In this document: positions 53,573-62,980 of the stretch, piece by piece | Numbering within the stretch: the first letter of the stretch is position 1 | Layout: every line of letters begins with the position of its first letter | Origin: Amycolatopsis iheyensis | GTDB lineage: Bacteria; Actinomycetota; Actinomycetes; Mycobacteriales; Pseudonocardiaceae | NCBI RefSeq assembly: GCF_024703995.1 | Contig: NZ_JAMXQV010000006.1 | Location: 62,001-126,000 of the forward strand | DNA length: 64,000 nt | Reading direction: 5' to 3' | Translations under genes and position numbers: made by a program | Notes under the pieces: model-generated | Seen by the model: only the letters and a program-made list of their open reading frames with translations | The model's database searches: none | Told to the model about the DNA's origin: nothing

Positions 53573-53694
53573 CGGACCTCCTCGGTCGGCTCCTTTCCCG
53601 AAGCTGCCCCGAACCGGAGTCGATCAAACCGGCGCCACGGAGTCGTCGCGAACCTGCCAGCGCCCGCCTGCCGACCGCCGGTCTACTGGGGATC

Positions 53695-54855
53695 ATGAAC
53701 GCACGCTGGCCCGCCGTCGCGGCTGTGACCGTCGGGATCTTCGCCATCGTCACCACCGAAATCCTGCCCATCGGCCTGCTGAACCCGATCGCCGCCGGCT
53801 TCGGGGTGCCCTCCGGCACCGCCGGGTGGACCATGACCGTGCCCGGGTTCGTCGCCGCCGTCGCCGCGCCCGTCGTCACCGTCGTGACCCGGCGGCTCGA
53901 TCGGCGGCTCATGCTCGTCGTCCTCATGGGCCTGCTCGCGGCCGCCGGGTTCCTCGCCGCGGCCGCGCCCTCCTTCACCATCCTGCTCGCCGCCCGGTTC
54001 CTCGTCGGTCTCGTCATCGGCGGGTTCTGGTCGATCGGCTCCGGCCTCGCGCCCCGGCTCGTCGGGCCCGCGGCCGCCGCGAAGGCCACCGCCGTCATCT
54101 TCTCCGCGGTGCCGCTCGGCTCGGTGCTCGGCGTGCCGCTCGGCACCTTCATCGGACACCTCGCGGGTTGGCGGACGGCGTTCGCCCTCCTCGGCGTCCT
54201 GAGCCTCGGCGCCGCCGTCGCCCTCCTCGTCTGCACACCGCCCCTGCCCGCGAACGAGGCCACGAACCTCCGAGTCCTCAGTGGACTGCTGCGCCGCCGG
54301 GGTGTCCGAAGTGGACTGCTCGTGACCTTCCTCGTCGTCCTGGCCCACTTCGGCGCCTACACCTACCTCACCCCGCTCCTGCGGGACGTCGTCGCGCCGG
54401 ACGTCATCAGTCTCTACCTGCTGGTCTACGGCGCGGCCGGCATCGCCGGCACCTTCCTGCGCCGGCTGAACTTCGCGGTGGCGGCGACCCTGATCGCCGC
54501 GGCGACGATCGTCCTGCCGCATGTCGGCCCGATCGGCGCCCTCGCCGTGCTCGTCGTCTGGGGCGTCGCCTACGGCGCGGTCCCGCGGTGCTCCCAGGCG
54601 TGGTTCGCCCGCGCGGCGCCGGACGCGCCCGAGGCGGCGACCGTCCTGTTCACCGCCTCCTTCCAGGCGACGCTGTCGGCCGGGGCGCTGACCGGCGGCT
54701 TCGTGGTCGACGCGGTCTCGGCGCCGGCCGTCATGACGTGTGGGGGAGTGGTCGCCGTCGTCGGGGCGCTGGTGGCGGCACGTTCCACTGGCCGGAACAC
54801 AACACTGTCCCAGCCGTCGCCGTCGGTGCGACCGTCGGAGTCATGGCTCCCGTGA
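53695..54855 (+). CDS. MFS transporter
   Basis: A 386-residue major facilitator with twelve predicted helices. The N-terminal [40 protein letters not shown] and the TM4-5 arginine loop [20 protein letters not shown] resemble the AraJ/YdhP-type drug and sugar efflux group. The stop overlaps the acetaldehyde dehydrogenase start (TGATG), so the three genes form an operon; it may export a toxic intermediate or import an aromatic substrate. Confidence 0.85.
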   Translation: MNARWPAVAAVTVGIFAIVTTEILPIGLLNPIAAGFGVPSGTAGWTMTVPGFVAAVAAPVVTVVTRRLDRRLMLVVLMGLLAAAGFLAAAAPSFTILLAARFLVGLVIGGFWSIGSGLAPRLVGPAAAAKATAVIFSAVPLGSVLGVPLGTFIGHLAGWRTAFALLGVLSLGAAVALLVCTPPLPANEATNLRVLSGLLRRRGVRSGLLVTFLVVLAHFGAYTYLTPLLRDVVAPDVISLYLLVYGAAGIAGTFLRRLNFAVAATLIAAATIVLPHVGPIGALAVLVVWGVAYGAVPRCSQAWFARAAPDAPEAATVLFTASFQATLSAGALTGGFVVDAVSAPAVMTCGGVVAVVGALVAARSTGRNTTLSQPSPSVRPSESWLP

Positions 54856-55742
54856 TGGCGGCGATCGTCGGCCCCGGCAACATCGGCACCGATTTGCTGG
54901 CGAAGCTGCGACGCAGCGAAGTTCTCGAAGTCGGTTACGTGGTCGGTGTCGTCGAGTCCGACGGGCTCGAACGCGCCCGTGCGCAAGGGATCGCGGCGTC
55001 CGCCGAGGGCGTCGACTGGCTGCTGCGCCAGGATCCGTTGCCGGACTTGGTGTTCGAGGCGACGTCGGCGAAAGCCCACGCCGCGAACGCGCCCCGCTAC
55101 GAGGAGGCGGGCATCCAGGCGGTCGACCTCACCCCGGCGCACCTCGGCCCGATGGTGTGCCCGCCGGTGAACCTCGGCGCGCACCTCGACGCCCCGAACG
55201 TCTCGATGATCACCTGCGGCGGCCAGGCGACGATCCCCATGGTGCACGCGGTGTCCCGGGTGACGCCGGTGCCCTACGCGGAGATCGTCGCGTCGGTCGC
55301 CTCGCGCGGCGCGGGCCCGGGCACGCGGGCCAACATCGACGAGTTCACCCGCACCACGTCCCAGGCGGTCGCCGAGATCGGCGGCGCCGGGCGCGGCAAG
55401 GCGATCATCATCCTCAACCCGGTCGAGCCGCCGATGATCATGCGTGACACGGTGTTCTGCGCGATCGGCCTCGACGCCGACCGCGACGCGATCACGGCGT
55501 CGATCCACGAAATGGTCGCCGAAGTCCAGAAGTACGTCCCCGGCTACACCCTGCGCGCCGATCCCCAGTTCGACGACGCGCGCGAGGACTGGGACGGCCA
55601 TGCCCGGGTCGGGATCTTCCTCGAGGTCCGCGGCAACGGCGACTACCTGCCGGACTACGCCGGGAACCTCGACATCATGACCGCCGCGGCCGCCCGGGTC
55701 GGCGAACTGATGGCGCGCGCGAAGCAGGAGGTCCCGGCATGA
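54855..55742 (+). CDS. Acetaldehyde dehydrogenase (acetylating)
   Basis: A 295-residue NAD- and CoA-dependent enzyme of meta-cleavage pathways, turning acetaldehyde into acetyl-Co[18 protein letters not shown] start (here [20 protein letters not shown]), catalytic Cys in [34 protein letters not shown] and [16 protein letters not shown] are diagnostic of the BphJ/HsaG group. The ATG at 54855 overlaps the MFS stop; an ATG at 54843 is also in frame. It overlaps the aldolase start by ATGA, and the pair is expected to form a channelling complex. Confidence 0.93.
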   Translation: MAAIVGPGNIGTDLLAKLRRSEVLEVGYVVGVVESDGLERARAQGIAASAEGVDWLLRQDPLPDLVFEATSAKAHAANAPRYEEAGIQAVDLTPAHLGPMVCPPVNLGAHLDAPNVSMITCGGQATIPMVHAVSRVTPVPYAEIVASVASRGAGPGTRANIDEFTRTTSQAVAEIGGAGRGKAIIILNPVEPPMIMRDTVFCAIGLDADRDAITASIHEMVAEVQKYVPGYTLRADPQFDDAREDWDGHARVGIFLEVRGNGDYLPDYAGNLDIMTAAAARVGELMARAKQEVPA

Positions 55743-56800
55743 GTGAGCTTGCGAACGAATCGATGGCTGCCGCCCGCCCGGAACTGAAGCACGACGTCCG
55801 GATCGTCGACACGACGTTGCGCGACGGCAGTCACGCGATGGCCCACCACTTCACCGAACAGCAGGTGCGCGACACGGTGCGCGCGCTGGACGGCGCCGGC
55901 GTCGAGGTGATCGAGGTGACCCACGGCGACGGCCTCGGCGGCTCGTCGTTCACCTACGGCTTCTCCGCCGTCGACGAGCTCAAGCTGATCGCCGCGGCCC
56001 GCGAAGAGGCGAAGCAGGCGAAGATCGCCGTGCTGCTCGTGCCCGGCATCGGCACGGCGGAGGACTTGCAGCGCGCGTTCGACGCGGGCGCGGAGATGGT
56101 GCGGGTGGCAACGCACTGCACGGAAGCCGACGTCTCGCCGCAGCACTTCGGGCTGGCGCGCGAGCTGGGCATGGAGACGGCCGGGTTCCTCATGATGGCG
56201 CACCGGACACCGCCGGAGGACCTGGCGAAGCAGGCGCGGATCATGGTGGACGCGGGCTGCCAGACGGCGTACGTCACCGACTCCGCGGGCGCGTTGCTGA
56301 TGCACGAAGCCCGCGCGCGCTTCGAAGCACTGGTCGCCGAAGTCGGCGACACGGCCTGGGTCGGCTACCACGGGCACCAAAATCTGAGCCTCGGCGTCGC
56401 GAACTCGGTGCTGGCCCACGAAGCCGGCGTCCGCTACATCGACGGGTCGCTGTGCGCGCTCGGCGCGGGCGCGGGCAACTCGCCGACCGAGGTCCTGGCG
56501 GCGGTGTTCGATCGCTTGGCGATTTCGACCGGCCTCGACGTCGGCGGCCTGCTCGACGCGGCCGAGGAGGTCGTGCGCCCGTACCTGAACCGCTGGCCGA
56601 AGATGGACCGCAACGCGGTCGTGCAGGGCTGGGCCGGGGTGTACTCGAGCTTCCTGCTGCACGCCGAGCGCGCGGCGGAGCGGTACGGGGTGCCGGCGCA
56701 GGCGATCCTCCGCCGGTGCGGGGAGCTGGCGCTGGTGGGCGGCCAGGAGGACATGATCATCGACGTCGCGGTGCGGTTGGCCGCGGAAAGCCAGGCGTAA
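55739..56800 (+). CDS. 4-hydroxy-2-oxovalerate aldolase
   Basis: A 353-residue class II aldolase of the BphI/HsaF/MhpE group, splitting 4-hydroxy-2-oxovalerate (or hydroxyhexanoate) into pyruvate and an aldehyde. Motifs: [20 protein letters not shown] with the metal Asp, [29 protein letters not shown] and [14 protein letters not shown] with metal His residues, then [18 protein letters not shown]. It is coupled to the acetaldehyde dehydrogenase by ATGA, the usual channelling pair. Upstream meta-cleavage genes are not in the window. A strong terminator follows. Confidence 0.94.
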   Translation: MSELANESMAAARPELKHDVRIVDTTLRDGSHAMAHHFTEQQVRDTVRALDGAGVEVIEVTHGDGLGGSSFTYGFSAVDELKLIAAAREEAKQAKIAVLLVPGIGTAEDLQRAFDAGAEMVRVATHCTEADVSPQHFGLARELGMETAGFLMMAHRTPPEDLAKQARIMVDAGCQTAYVTDSAGALLMHEARARFEALVAEVGDTAWVGYHGHQNLSLGVANSVLAHEAGVRYIDGSLCALGAGAGNSPTEVLAAVFDRLAISTGLDVGGLLDAAEEVVRPYLNRWPKMDRNAVVQGWAGVYSSFLLHAERAAERYGVPAQAILRRCGELALVGGQEDMIIDVAVRLAAESQA

Positions 56801-56820
56801 CAAGGGTAAAACCCGTCCGA

Positions 56821-56848
56821 GGGGCGCGCCGGTTCGCCGGCGCGCCCC
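56821..56848. terminator. Bidirectional terminator between aldolase and flavin monooxygenase genes
   Basis: A perfect 12-bp stem (GGGGCGCGCCGG and its complement) with a TTCG tetraloop, 20 bp past the aldolase stop and 8 bp past the end of the convergent monooxygenase gene, so it can stop both transcripts. Confidence 0.88.
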
Positions 56849-56856
56849 GTTCGGTG

Positions 56857-58371
56857 TCAGGCGGGCTCGCCGAACCACCGGCGCAGCGTGTCGTCCAGAC
56901 CCGTGCCCGTGCCGTCCTCACGCGCCCAGGCGATGTACCCGTCCGGCCGGATCAGCACGGCCGACAGCGCCGGGTCGCTGACGCACTTCGCGGTCAGCAC
57001 GCCCACGCGGTCCGCCCAGCCGCCGGCCGTCTCCCGCAGCTCGGCGTTCTCGGCGAGGTCGAGCAGGAGCGCCCGGCCGTCCTGGAGGTGCTCGCCGAGC
57101 CGGGTGCCGTCGGCGAACTCGAAGTCGGGCGCGCCACGGCCGGTGAGGTCGTGCTCGCCGTCGATCGGGTAGCGGTGCAGCACGCCGGAGAGCTTCTTGG
57201 CCAGGTAGGTCGCGCCGTCGTCGGTGAGCAGCAGGTCGGTGACGACCTGGCGCAGCGCCTTGGTCCGGACGTCGCTGCGCATCAACGCGACCTGCGCCCG
57301 CGTCCACTCGAGGACCCACTCGCCGATCGGGTGCCGCTCGGTGGTGTAGCTGTCGAGCAGGCCTTCGGGCGCCCAGCCGTGGAGGGTCGCGGCGAGCTTC
57401 CAGCCGAGGTTGACGGCGTCGCCGATGCCGAGGTTGAGTCCCTGCCCGCCGAAGGGGGAGTGGACGTGCGCCGCGTCGCCGGCCAGGAGCACGCGGCCCC
57501 GGCGGTAGGTGGTCGCCTGGCGCGCGTTGTCGGTGAAGCGCGTCGCGCTGTGGACGGCGGTGACCCGGATGTCGGCGCCGGACACACGCCGGAAGCTGTC
57601 CTCGAGCTCCTGCGCGGTGACCGGGGACTGGCGGTCCTCCGGCGGCCCGTCGAACTCGACGGTGAGCATCCGGCCGGGCATCGGCCCGTGGACGTAGAGG
57701 CCGCCGTTGCCGTGCTGCCAGCCGGCGGGCAGTGCTTCGGCGCCGGTGAGCTCGGCGAGCGCCTGCCGGCCGGTGATGGCCGGATCGGTGCCGGGGAACT
57801 CGAACCCGGCGTGCTTGCGGACGAAGCTGCGGCCCCCGTCGCAGCCGACGAGCCAGCTCGTCCGGACGGTTTCGCCACCGAGGTCCACGGTCACGCCGTC
57901 GTCGTCGGCGTCGAACCCGGTCACCTCGACGCCCCGCCGGATCTCGACCCCCAGTTCGAGGGCCCGCGCGGCGAGGATGGCCTCGACGGACTGCTGCTGG
58001 ATCACGACGACCCGTGAGGCCGGGCCCACCTCGCGGAAGGCGGGATCGTCGAAGTGGACGCCGCTGGAGGCGACCATGATCCCGGCGAAGTGCCCGACGG
58101 GCAGCGCGGGCTTCGGCCCACCCGCACCGCGGGACTCCATGAACTTCTTGATCATTTCGGCGTTCTGCCGCACCACCTCCTCGACGGCGGGTAGCAGCCC
58201 CCGCCGGTAGAAGGCCTCGGCGGTCGTCAGGTTGACGCCCCCGGCCTTGATCGTCTGATCCGGTTCGGTCAGGCGCTCGACGACGAGCACGTCCACGTTC
58301 TTCAGCCGGAGTTCGCAGGCCAGCATCAACCCGACCGGTCCGCCCCCGGAGATCACCACATCCCTGTTCAT
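56857..58371 (-). CDS. FAD-dependent aromatic monooxygenase (PheA/TfdB type)
   Basis: A 504-residue class A flavoprotein hydroxylase. The GxGxxG motif DVVISGGGPVGLMLACELRL is at the N-terminus, the DG motif in SWLVGCDGGRSFVRKHAGFE, and the GD motif in VLLAGDAAHVHSPFGGQGLN. The C-terminal thioredoxin-like part is retained. It should hydroxylate a phenolic or polyketide substrate. The ATG at 58371 is preferred; an ATG at 58383 lies in the promoter. It is divergent from a TetR gene across a 23-bp palindrome, which suggests it is induced by its aromatic substrate. Confidence 0.9.
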   Translation of the reverse strand: MNRDVVISGGGPVGLMLACELRLKNVDVLVVERLTEPDQTIKAGGVNLTTAEAFYRRGLLPAVEEVVRQNAEMIKKFMESRGAGGPKPALPVGHFAGIMVASSGVHFDDPAFREVGPASRVVVIQQQSVEAILAARALELGVEIRRGVEVTGFDADDDGVTVDLGGETVRTSWLVGCDGGRSFVRKHAGFEFPGTDPAITGRQALAELTGAEALPAGWQHGNGGLYVHGPMPGRMLTVEFDGPPEDRQSPVTAQELEDSFRRVSGADIRVTAVHSATRFTDNARQATTYRRGRVLLAGDAAHVHSPFGGQGLNLGIGDAVNLGWKLAATLHGWAPEGLLDSYTTERHPIGEWVLEWTRAQVALMRSDVRTKALRQVVTDLLLTDDGATYLAKKLSGVLHRYPIDGEHDLTGRGAPDFEFADGTRLGEHLQDGRALLLDLAENAELRETAGGWADRVGVLTAKCVSDPALSAVLIRPDGYIAWAREDGTGTGLDDTLRRWFGEPA

Positions 58372-58389
58372 GGGTTCGAGCATGCCGCA

Positions 58390-58428
58390 AAACTTTTACC
58401 GAGTCAAACTTTGTGCCCGGTCTATACT
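58390..58428. promoter_or_regulatory. TetR operator and -10 box between monooxygenase and TetR genes
   Basis: A 23-bp imperfect palindrome at 58390-58412 (arms AAACTTTTAC and GTCAAACTTT around CGA; eight of ten arm positions symmetric) lies between the divergent genes. A plus-strand TATACT -10 box follows at 58423-58428, eight bases before the TetR ATG. The AT-rich palindrome stands out from the GC-rich surroundings, and suits autoregulation plus control of the monooxygenase. Confidence 0.72.
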
Positions 58429-58436
58429 CCTTGCTC

Positions 58437-59069
58437 ATGGCGGATCACGGACTGCGCGAACGGAAGAAGCAGGCGACGAGGCTGCTGATCTCGAACGTGG
58501 CCACGGGCCTGTTCATCCAGCGAGGCTTCGAGGAGGTGACGGTGGCGGAGATCGCGGAGGCGGCGGGCGTCTCGAAGATGACGGTGTTCAACTACTTCCC
58601 GCGCAAGGAGGACCTCTTCCTGGATCGGCACGCCGATCGCCTGGCCGAGCTGACCGCGGTGGTCCGGTCCCGGCCCGCCGGGGTTTCGCCCGCGAGTGCG
58701 TTGCGTGCGCACCAGCACGCACTGCTGGCGGCCGGCCACCCGCTGTCGGGCGCCATCGCCGGCGGCCCGGGGTTCTGGTGGGTGCTGACTTCGAGCCCGG
58801 CGTTGATGGCTCGCTGGTACGAGCAGGAGCGGGAGATCGCCTCGGCCTTCGCCGAGGTGTTCGTCGAGGAGACGGGCGACGCGTTCCGCTCCCGGATGGT
58901 GGCGGGGTTGCTGACGACGGCGATCACGTCGATCTTTTCGCACGCGATGGGCCGCATCGTGGCCGGCGACGACGCCGAGGTGGTGCGGCGGGAACAGGTC
59001 GGCGTGATCGACCAGGCTTTCGACCTGGCCGAGCACGGCGTCGGCGATTTCCCGGGCGTCACCCGCTGA
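58437..59069 (+). CDS. TetR-family regulator of the flavin monooxygenase
   Basis: A 210-residue TetR protein: MADHGLRERKKQATRLLISN, then the HTH FEEVTVAEIAEAAGVSKMTV with FNYFPRKEDLFLDRH, and a C-terminal domain that starts near residue 80 and includes the aromatic FWWVLTSSPALMARWYEQER. The ATG at 58437 lies after TATACT with eight bases between; an earlier opening at 58413 overlaps the operator. It probably represses itself and the divergent monooxygenase gene until an aromatic ligand binds. Confidence 0.88.
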   Translation: MADHGLRERKKQATRLLISNVATGLFIQRGFEEVTVAEIAEAAGVSKMTVFNYFPRKEDLFLDRHADRLAELTAVVRSRPAGVSPASALRAHQHALLAAGHPLSGAIAGGPGFWWVLTSSPALMARWYEQEREIASAFAEVFVEETGDAFRSRMVAGLLTTAITSIFSHAMGRIVAGDDAEVVRREQVGVIDQAFDLAEHGVGDFPGVTR

Positions 59070-59133
59070 GCCGGACGATCGACGCAGACCTCGCCTTCGC
59101 ACGGAGGGGAAACGTGGTCCTTATACTGGCGGT

Positions 59134-60924
59134 GTGCAGGGGCCGGTGAGTGGAGTCGAGCCGCCCGACGAGTCAAGCGCGGTTTGGTACGTCGACGTTC
59201 ACCGCAGCAGAGGCGTGGTCATCGGTGACCACAACACGGTCAACTTCGTGGAGACGCAGGCTCCTGGCCTCGCGGTGATGTCCGGACCGGTAGCCGAAAA
59301 CGAGGCCTGGCTGGCGGCGCTCGAGGCACTCGTCGGTGCCGAGGCGGACATCGAGTCGGCCAAGACCGCCTTCGAGACCACCCGAGGTGACTTCAAGGCC
59401 AGGTTCTCCGCGGCCGTCGAGTCGTTGATCAAACCGCTGGTCAGGCCCGAGATCTTCATCGACATCCCCGCGGAGCCCGAGCTGCTCACCCGGGGCGAGC
59501 TGGAGACGCTGATGCGGGAGGCGGAGGTCGTGTTCTCCCGGGCGCGGCCGTCCAAGAGCGAGTTGCTGTCGCACCTGGACGCGGTCAAGCGGCGGCAGGA
59601 GAACCGGCCGAGCTGGGTCCCTCGACAGCTTCCGGACGGATCCGCGGCTCCGGCGGCGCTCGCTCCGGGTGCGCCGCAGGATGGCTGGCCGCTTCAGGCC
59701 GAAACGGTGACGAGCTTCCCGGAGTTCGATGAAATCACCGTCGAGGTCCTCGAGAGCTACGAGGGCCGCCCGGAGCGCAAGCTGATGTCCGGCGGCGTCG
59801 GTGAACTGGAAATCGTCCTGCACGCGTTGCTCGGCGTTGGCGGCGGCGAAGCGCCGGACGGTGACGTGCTGCTCGACGACGTGGCGATCGAAGCGCTGGT
59901 CCCGGACGCCGTCTGCTGGTGGCCTCGCGATCCCGAGCGGAGCCTGCGAGCCTCGCAGGATCCCGGTGTGGCCGCCGAGCTGCTCGCGACGGTCGCGACC
60001 ATCGGCGGCGTCGCGGTCGCGGACAACGCCTCGGCCGGGCTGGACCTCGCGGCACGGGCCTTGGCCGCGACGGGCGACTGGCGATACAGCCGGCGTTGGC
60101 GGCTCGACGGGTGGGAACCCGGCGAACCGATCCCGTTCTTGGCGACCGCTCAAGCGGCGGTGGCCGGCTGGGCGGACGGGGGCGAAAGCGGTCTCCTGGT
60201 GTACGTCTACGGCGGTGGCTTGAATGCCCTGGACGGGTTGAGCGGTACCCCGTTGCCGCTGCACAGCTACCTGTTGTGCATCACCCGGTCGTCGGCGTCC
60301 GACGACGGGATCGGCGTGGTGCACCGGCTCGGCTTCGCCTGCCCTGGTGAGCACTGGTGCCGTCGTGGCGGCTGCGGCGAACTGGCGCCGACGGACCTCG
60401 ACGGGGACTTGCTGCCGGTGGTCACGGCCGGCCAGGCCGCCGATCTCGCGATCGGTGACTCCGGCCGGATCTGGGACGAGTACCGGCGTCGGTACGGCAC
60501 CGGCAGCGTGTTCGTCGACGAGGCGGAGACGGTTCTCGACTGCGCGGAGACACTGCTGTCCCGCGTGGGCTGGCAGGAGCTGGAACGCTCGGAGTGGGAA
60601 GGCGGGATGGAGATCCTGCTCGTGCGCCGGGGGCGGACCTGCCTGCTCGTGGAGTACGACCCGGCCACTCGTCAGGTCGCACTGGCGGACGGTGGTTCGT
60701 GGTTCGAGCTGTTCCTCGAAATCGCGGAGGAAGACGGGATTCCGGCTCCGGACGACGTGGACGTGGAACCCTGGTCCGGAGATCGCCGGCAGATCAGCGT
60801 GGTCGGTTTGCACCCGCATGCCGACGGCCGCCTGCACGGTCCGGAGTCGTTCGAGCTGGCGACGAGGCAGCTCTCGATGTTCTTCCGCGAGTCGGGTGTC
60901 GGCGAGGGCACAACCTCGTCTTGA
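59134..60924 (+). CDS. Large uncharacterised protein with RHIM/amyloid-like N-terminal motif
   Basis: A 596-residue protein with no family I can name. Residues 21-40 read DVHRSRGVVIGDHNTVNFVE: the G-V-V-I-G-D-H-N-T core closely resembles RHIM-related bacterial amyloid signalling motifs that link receptors and effectors. A helical stretch (about 55-165) and a linker follow, then an alpha/beta body with EITVEVLESYEGRPERKLMS, SGLLVYVYGGGLNALDGLSG, a Cys/His patch (RLGFACPGEHWCRRGGCGEL) and EILLVRRGRTCLLVEYDPAT. TATACT lies six bases before the GTG at 59134, a leaderless start. No NLR or protease partner adjoins it. Confidence 0.75.
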   Translation: MQGPVSGVEPPDESSAVWYVDVHRSRGVVIGDHNTVNFVETQAPGLAVMSGPVAENEAWLAALEALVGAEADIESAKTAFETTRGDFKARFSAAVESLIKPLVRPEIFIDIPAEPELLTRGELETLMREAEVVFSRARPSKSELLSHLDAVKRRQENRPSWVPRQLPDGSAAPAALAPGAPQDGWPLQAETVTSFPEFDEITVEVLESYEGRPERKLMSGGVGELEIVLHALLGVGGGEAPDGDVLLDDVAIEALVPDAVCWWPRDPERSLRASQDPGVAAELLATVATIGGVAVADNASAGLDLAARALAATGDWRYSRRWRLDGWEPGEPIPFLATAQAAVAGWADGGESGLLVYVYGGGLNALDGLSGTPLPLHSYLLCITRSSASDDGIGVVHRLGFACPGEHWCRRGGCGELAPTDLDGDLLPVVTAGQAADLAIGDSGRIWDEYRRRYGTGSVFVDEAETVLDCAETLLSRVGWQELERSEWEGGMEILLVRRGRTCLLVEYDPATRQVALADGGSWFELFLEIAEEDGIPAPDDVDVEPWSGDRRQISVVGLHPHADGRLHGPESFELATRQLSMFFRESGVGEGTTSS

Positions 60925-60928
60925 AGGC

Positions 60929-61807
60929 TCACCGGAGTGCTTCCTTCGCGCCTTCGGCCACCGCCTTGGCCACCGCCGCCAGCGCCGGGGAGTCCAGTTT
61001 CCACTGCTGCCAGTGCAGTGGCACGTCCAGTGGCCGGTCCGGTGCCAGGTCCACCAGGGCGTCCCCGCGCGGGGCTGCCTGGATCTCCGGGACCATGCCC
61101 CAGCCCAGGCCCGCCGCCACCGCGTCGGCGAAGGACTCCGATGCCGGGATGTGGTGGCGGACCATCGTGAAGGTGCGGCGGCGGGTCAGCGCGCGGAGGA
61201 AGCGGTCCTGGAGGTCGTCCTTGCGGTCGAACACGATCACCGGGGCCGCCGGGAGCGACGACGCCAGGGGAGTGGTCAGCCAGCGCGCCACGAACGCTGG
61301 GGAGGCCATGGCCCGGTAGCGCATGCGGCCCAGGCGGTGGGACGTGCAGCCCTGGACCGGCTGGGGCGACGCCGTCACCGCCGCCATCACCAAGCCCTCG
61401 CGCAGCAGGGCCGCCGTGTGGTCCTGGTCCTCCCGTTGCAGGTCGAAGCTGAGGTCGGCCGAGGGCGGGAGCGTGGCCAGCGCCGGGAGGAACCACGTCG
61501 CCAGGGAGTCCGCGTTCACCGCGATCGAGAGGGTGCGCGTGGCCGAACCCAGGCCCAGCTCGGTGAGGGCGTCCTGCTCCAGGTGCGTCAGGGTGCGGGC
61601 GAAGCGGATCAGGACCTGGCCGGACGGGGTCAGCGTCACCGGCTTCGTGCGCAGGAGCAGGACCCGCCCGGTGCGCTGCTCCAGGGCCTTGATGCGCTGG
61701 CTGACCGCCGACGGCGTCACGTGCAGGACCGCTGCCGCGGCGTCGAAGCTTTGCTCGTCCACTACGGCCAGCAACGTTCTGACCTGGTCCAGTGGGAGAT
61801 CGGACAT
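60929..61807 (-). CDS. lysG: LysR-family regulator of lysine/arginine export
   Basis: A 292-residue LysR protein of the ArgP/LysG group, which activates the divergent exporter when basic amino acids are high. The wHTH is MSDLPLDQVRTLLAVVDEQS, FDAAAAVLHVTPSAVSQRIK, then the conserved ALEQRTGRVLLLRTKPVTLT. The ATG at 61807 is divergent from the LysE-type gene; a perfect TCTTACGTAAGA palindrome lies between them. It converges with the RHIM-motif gene with four bases between the stops. Confidence 0.9.
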   Translation of the reverse strand: MSDLPLDQVRTLLAVVDEQSFDAAAAVLHVTPSAVSQRIKALEQRTGRVLLLRTKPVTLTPSGQVLIRFARTLTHLEQDALTELGLGSATRTLSIAVNADSLATWFLPALATLPPSADLSFDLQREDQDHTAALLREGLVMAAVTASPQPVQGCTSHRLGRMRYRAMASPAFVARWLTTPLASSLPAAPVIVFDRKDDLQDRFLRALTRRRTFTMVRHHIPASESFADAVAAGLGWGMVPEIQAAPRGDALVDLAPDRPLDVPLHWQQWKLDSPALAAVAKAVAEGAKEALR

Positions 61808-61819
61808 CACGAGCGCTAA

Positions 61820-61831
61820 TCTTACGTAAGA
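61820..61831. promoter_or_regulatory. Palindrome in the lysG-lysE intergenic region
   Basis: TCTTACGTAAGA, a perfect 12-bp palindrome, lies 13 bp upstream of the lysG start and 46 bp before the lysE start. Its left part overlaps a minus-strand TAAGAT -10 candidate for lysG. LysR-type sites are often T-N11-A palindromes, and a second AT-rich patch (AATCTTTAG) follows. It is the likely LysG binding site; the exporter -10 is TACCGT at 61865. Confidence 0.6.
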
Positions 61832-61876
61832 ATCTTTAGCTGGGGTAATCCAGCCGAACGCTCGTACCGTGGTGAG

Positions 61877-62479
61877 GTGCTTCCTCTGCTCGTCGCCGGG
61901 TTCGGCACCGGCCTCTCCCTCATCGTCGCCATCGGTTCGCAGAACGCTTTCCTCCTGCAGCAGGGCCTGCGTGGTGGCGTCGTGGCTCCGCTCGTCGTCA
62001 TCTGCGCGGTGTCCGACCTCGTGCTGATCGGGCTGGGCGTCAGCGGGATCGGGGCGGTGCTGAAGCAGTGGCCGACCGCGATCGGGGTCATCGCGGTCGG
62101 CGGTGGGGTGTTCCTGCTCGGCTACGCGGTGATCGCCGCGCGGCGGGCGTGGCGGCCGTCCGTGCTCACCGTCGGCGCCGAGCGGACGCCGTTGCGCAAG
62201 GCGGTGCTCGCCTGTCTCGCGTTCACCTGGCTCAACCCGCACGTCTACCTCGACACGGTCCTGCTGCTCGGCTCGGTCGCGGTCGCCCACGGCGACGGGC
62301 GCTGGCTCTTCGGGCTCGGCGCCGGGTTCGCCAGCGCCGTCTGGTTCAGCGCGCTGGGCTTCGGCGCGCGGCGGCTGGCCGGGGTGTTCGCGAAGCCGGT
62401 CGCGTGGCGCGTTCTCGACGTGCTCATCGCGGTCACCATGGCCGGCCTCGGCGCGACGATGCTGCTCAGCCGCGTCTGA
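61877..62479 (+). CDS. lysE: LysE/ArgO-type basic amino acid exporter
   Basis: A 200-residue membrane protein with five to six helices of the LysE family. The N-terminal LSLIVAIGSQNAFLLQQGLR element is diagnostic; FTWLNPHVYLDTVLLLGSVA is the second conserved element. It exports lysine or arginine when intracellular levels rise. TACCGT lies six bases before the GTG at 61877, so it is probably leaderless. Its stop abuts the convergent ogt stop, with no base between. Confidence 0.92.
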   Translation: MLPLLVAGFGTGLSLIVAIGSQNAFLLQQGLRGGVVAPLVVICAVSDLVLIGLGVSGIGAVLKQWPTAIGVIAVGGGVFLLGYAVIAARRAWRPSVLTVGAERTPLRKAVLACLAFTWLNPHVYLDTVLLLGSVAVAHGDGRWLFGLGAGFASAVWFSALGFGARRLAGVFAKPVAWRVLDVLIAVTMAGLGATMLLSRV

Positions 62480-62980
62480 TCACCACAGCTGCCCGAGCTC
62501 CGCCGCGGGTGGGCGTTCGAGCTCCAGCAGGAACTGCTTGCGCTTCAGCCCGCCCGCATACCCCGTGAGCTTCCCGTTCTTCCCGACTACGCGGTGGCAC
62601 GCCACCAGGATGCTCAGCGGGTTCTGCCCGACGGCCGCCCCGACTTCGTGCGGCAACGCGCCGACGGCCCGCGCGAGGTCACCGTACGTCGCCGTCGAAC
62701 CGTACGGAATGCGCGCGATCCCGGCCCACACCGCGTGCTGGAAGTCCGAGCCGCCGGCCCGCGTGGGCACGTCGAATTCCCTGCGCTGACCGGCGAAGTA
62801 CTCCTTCAGCTGTTCTCTCGCTTCCGGGAACGCCGTGTCGTCCCGGTCGCCGAACGTCGAGCGGTCCGGGCGGGTCCAGTGGTGCGGGAAGTACAGGCCG
62901 GTCACGACGTCCTTGGTGCCGGCGCCGGTGCCGACCACGGTCAGGTCGCCGATCGGGGAATCGACCACAGTGTGTTTCAT
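62480..62980 (-). CDS. ogt: Methylated-DNA-[protein]-cysteine S-methyltransferase
   Basis: A 166-residue suicide DNA repair protein removing O6-methyl from guanine. The active-site motif is in SILVACHRVVGKNGKLTGYA; the usual PCHR reads ACHR, with the Cys and His intact. The arginine-finger helix VGALPHEVGAAVGQNP and YGSTATYGDLARAV are present. The ATG at 62980 overlaps the stop of the 125-residue gene upstream (TGATG), so it is the last gene of a coupled three-gene operon with a 2OG-Fe(II) oxygenase, consistent with an alkylation-repair unit. Confidence 0.92.
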   Translation of the reverse strand: MKHTVVDSPIGDLTVVGTGAGTKDVVTGLYFPHHWTRPDRSTFGDRDDTAFPEAREQLKEYFAGQRREFDVPTRAGGSDFQHAVWAGIARIPYGSTATYGDLARAVGALPHEVGAAVGQNPLSILVACHRVVGKNGKLTGYAGGLKRKQFLLELERPPAAELGQLW

